From NCBI GenBank assembly GCA_009859145.1, contig VRVR01000028.1, positions 6,865-34,360 of the forward strand: a DNA stretch of 27,496 nucleotides, in the 5' to 3' direction. Shown piece by piece: positions 25,523 to 27,496 of this stretch. Numbering within the stretch: the stretch's first letter is position 1; each line of letters begins with the position of its first letter. This DNA is from Andalucia godoyi (taxonomy: Eukaryota > Discoba > Jakobea > Jakobida > Andaluciidae). The translations under genes and the position numbers were made by a program. The notes under the pieces are model-generated. The model was given only the letters and a program-made list of their open reading frames with translations, did no database searches and had not been told where the DNA came from.

Positions 25523-26896
25523 ATGATGGAGTCGCATGCCTCTGTTGAGTTCCTCTCGCGGCTGAACATATATCTCATTGTAATCTCTCTGTTCACAATC
25601 ACATTCAATGTCTTGTACGACATTTCAGAGTTTGCCACGATTCCAGATAACCTTCGGATAGGTTTTTGTCTGGTTGCGATTTGCGGTGCCATAACACTGA
25701 TTGCTGTTATGTTGTACTTCTTGCAAGAATCCTTGCTTCGAGATACCTTAGAGAAACGGTTTGTAACCGAGGAGATGCCTTGTCTGAAACTCGAGGTCCA
25801 CTACCTCATCATGACTGGACTGCTGGTGGCGGGCCTCTTCTTCTACGTAATTGTACAGAGAATTCATCCTTGGCATTTGGTTTTGAATGCCTTCTCAACT
25901 TTTCTTTTGACCGGGGTCCTGCTTTTGTTGATTAGCGGATCCTACTCGCTGATGACGGGCTACGAAGAGACTCGCCTTGCTGCAGACATTATTCGATGGA
26001 CACTGTTTGCTCATGCCGTCGCGTCGCTGTTGGTGAATATCCTTCTCTCTGCTGTTTCCGCCGATACTGCTCGGAACATTTTCACGGATGACGAGCCGGG
26101 ACGCAATCTGGTTGAGGTTTTTATTGAGTTTTTTAACATTTACGATATATTTGTCTTGTTCGCAACCGGAGGAGGTTTTGAGCCATTTTTCTCCGCTGTC
26201 GAAATTCCCAGCGAGTTTGTTGGATCTCCTGGAGCTATGAGTGCGTCAGGAGTTTTCAACAACAGATTCAAGTTTTCTGGAGTGTTCCTGAAGTCTCTCG
26301 TCAAGCCTTTTATCGTCTTCTTGCCGTTCACCGAATGTGTGTTTTCGTTCACGATTCATTCCGATCAGGATAATCTCTCCTATGAATTTCTGGATGTTTT
26401 TGGAGGTGTTTATATTATTTTCGTGATTTGCCTCTTAGCTTCTGTGATCAGAAGACCTACTCTCAAGGGCCTGCTGCAAGACCGCCGTGATGATCAGGAC
26501 ACATTCAAGGACTATCGTAGTTGGGTGACTTTAGTTGTCGTCGCCATCTGTGCAGACATCACTGCTAATGCATTGTCTCTCGCCGCTACTGTGGATGACA
26601 ATAGCATGGGAGCGAACAAAGACTGGAAAGAATCGTGGTGGATGATCGCAATTGGATTCGAAGTGGACATTTTAGCCATTGTCCACTTTTTCTTCTTCTC
26701 CGAAGGGCTTGTTTCAAACTATGTCAAGCAGTTTCTCGTCGTTCGCGGTGTCGCTCGACTATTGTTTGGTGCACTAACCCTCGGTTCATTTGACGCCTCG
26801 ATTGTCGCAGTTTTAATATCACTGAGGAACATCTTTAATATCTTGTGCATTGAAACCCACCTGTTGCGACATTCTCCCGAGACAGAGCCGGCATAA
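25523..26896 (+). CDS. Multi-pass membrane protein (457 aa), unrecognised family
   Basis: ATG at 25523 (a GTG two codons earlier is not needed), TAA stop. About ten hydrophobic helices are spread over the length: near 12-32, 45-66, 92-110, 119-141, 155-178, 195-212, 258-280, 300-318, 341-360, 380-400 and 410-432. A longer, more polar loop (about 212-255) separates two halves. The last four helices are homologous to the convergent partial gene that follows: WKESWWMIAIGFEVDI aligns with WKESWAIFSFNIMVDY, and RNIFNILCIETHLL aligns with HNTFNVFILERHLM. This defines a lineage-specific family. No transporter or receptor signature was recognised. Confidence 0.7.
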   Translation: MMESHASVEFLSRLNIYLIVISLFTITFNVLYDISEFATIPDNLRIGFCLVAICGAITLIAVMLYFLQESLLRDTLEKRFVTEEMPCLKLEVHYLIMTGLLVAGLFFYVIVQRIHPWHLVLNAFSTFLLTGVLLLLISGSYSLMTGYEETRLAADIIRWTLFAHAVASLLVNILLSAVSADTARNIFTDDEPGRNLVEVFIEFFNIYDIFVLFATGGGFEPFFSAVEIPSEFVGSPGAMSASGVFNNRFKFSGVFLKSLVKPFIVFLPFTECVFSFTIHSDQDNLSYEFLDVFGGVYIIFVICLLASVIRRPTLKGLLQDRRDDQDTFKDYRSWVTLVVVAICADITANALSLAATVDDNSMGANKDWKESWWMIAIGFEVDILAIVHFFFFSEGLVSNYVKQFLVVRGVARLLFGALTLGSFDASIVAVLISLRNIFNILCIETHLLRHSPETEPA

Positions 26897-26939
26897 GCGT
26901 AAGGACTGGAGTGATGAAAACTCGACGATTTCCTATCTG

Positions 26940-27496
26940 CTACTCTGTCGAAACCATCAAATGCCTTTCGAGAATAAAAACGTTGAATGTATTGTGCAAG
27001 AAAACAGTTATTGCCACCCAGATGGATGCAAAGTTCGCAAGAACAATTCCACCAACAATTATTCTGGTCACAGAACGGGTCACAATATACAGCCTAAATC
27101 TGTCGGATTCTCTGCCTTTCAGAAAGGCATCCAGATGGAACAGCGAAAAATAGTCTACCATAATGTTAAATGAGAAAATTGCCCAACTTTCTTTCCAGTT
27201 CTCCTTTCCGAACTGATCCGGCTCCAGAGCCATCACGAGCGACAGGAATGCTCCTGCAACATCCATGAGCAGCGCGAGATAATGCTCAAAGACCTTTATC
27301 CTGTCCTTTTCGTCTTCTGGAGCAGCAGGATGTGCAGCCCCGCTCGCCCCAGCAGCAGGTTGTGCAGTCTCTCTTTGATCATCAACTTTTCTTCCCAATG
27401 TTGTGCATACGCCAAATATCGCGAAATACACAATGTACACAATCATCGGAAAAAGTGCTCCTGGCTCGTCTGTGGTGAACCCCAGACCAAGACAAA
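26940..27496 (-). CDS. Multi-pass membrane protein, 5' end outside the window (partial)
   Basis: The frame is open from the window edge to the stop at 26940; an internal ATG at 27446 is probably not the start because the frame continues upstream (GFTTDEPGALFP...). The visible C-terminal part has a helix (MIVYIVYFAIFGVCTTL), a Pro/Ala-rich hydrophilic loop, a helix at LALLMDVAGAFLSLVMAL, the WKESW motif, and two more helices ending in FNVFILERHLM. It is a paralogue of the gene at 25523-26896, arranged tail to tail with only 43 bases between their stops. Compared with the paralogue, the loop between the first two visible helices is longer and Pro/Ala-rich. Confidence 0.7.
   Translation of the reverse strand, partial: CLGLGFTTDEPGALFPMIVYIVYFAIFGVCTTLGRKVDDQRETAQPAAGASGAAHPAAPEDEKDRIKVFEHYLALLMDVAGAFLSLVMALEPDQFGKENWKESWAIFSFNIMVDYFSLFHLDAFLKGRESDRFRLYIVTRSVTRIIVGGIVLANFASIWVAITVFLHNTFNVFILERHLMVSTE

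Noticed and set aside
1-27496. Bacterial or phage origin (because of DUF4365, GIY-YIG and PD-(D/E)XK families)
   Set aside because: Kelch, MORN, BLES03, ISG12, EGF/GPI proteins, absence of ribosome-binding sites and operons, and ATG-only convincing starts point to a eukaryote; many long frames begin with GTG or TTG only because they were open upstream.
1-27496. TGA reassigned to an amino acid
   Set aside because: TGA ends several convincing genes (ISG12, BLES03, MORN-like, GIY-YIG, six-span protein) at natural C-termini, so the TGA in the kelch gene is a local event.
1-27496. tRNA, rRNA, CRISPR arrays, transposases
   Set aside because: No GGTTCGA-type B box in a noncoding context, no rRNA-like stretch, no regularly spaced repeats, and no transposase or integrase motifs were found by eye.

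Overview
The window reads as nuclear DNA of a compact, intron-poor unicellular eukaryote. Most genes are single uninterrupted reading frames on both strands with their own intergenic gaps. I see no Shine-Dalgarno-spaced operons. The proteins include kelch, Roc-COR, MORN, BLES03/DUF1917, IFI6/27-like (ISG12), EGF-like and GPI-anchored types. I cannot place the lineage from sequence alone; an alga or another protist is possible. All functional names come from recognised motifs, not from database searches.

Layout. Bases 1-1702 hold almost nothing. A small secreted Cys-rich/EGF-like gene lies at 1703-2332 (-). It is followed by a COR-zinc ribbon-DUF4365 gene (3352-4749, +) that lacks its Roc GTPase, an ISG12-family gene (4991-5275, +), a long foldback (5564-5690) and a KH-domain gene (5744-6355, -). 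The middle holds a BLES03/DUF1917 gene (6860-7492, +), a PD-(D/E)XK nuclease-like gene (7724-8365, -), a membrane/MORN-like gene (8677-9567, -), an apparently broken MOV10/UPF1-like helicase locus (10109-11804, +) and a GIY-YIG gene (11861-12412, -). The largest locus (12599-17149, -) encodes kelch propeller-Roc-COR-helical linker-nucleoside phosphorylase, interrupted by one in-frame TGA. To its right lie a six-span membrane protein (17561-18580, +), an unrecognised frame ending at 19475, a truncated KH-gene paralogue (19791-20063, +), a frameshifted EGF-like paralogue (20605-21310, +) with a decayed frame after it, a large probable GPI-anchored glycoprotein (22206-24857, -), and two tail-to-tail paralogous multi-pass membrane genes (25523-26896, + and 26940 to the window end, -).

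Interpretation. Two features stand out. First, genes resembling conflict or immunity modules are concentrated here: a sensor-switch-effector protein (kelch, Roc-COR, phosphorylase fold), a second COR protein carrying a DUF4365 nuclease-like domain, two further nuclease-like genes, an ISG12-like gene and a decayed RNA-helicase locus. Second, the KH and EGF genes occur twice, in inverted orientation. The left copy contains the COR-DUF4365 and ISG12 genes between them; the right copy has only a short gap and both its genes are damaged. This fits an inverted duplication followed by gain or loss of the immune-like pair and decay of one copy. That these genes act together in defence is inference only.
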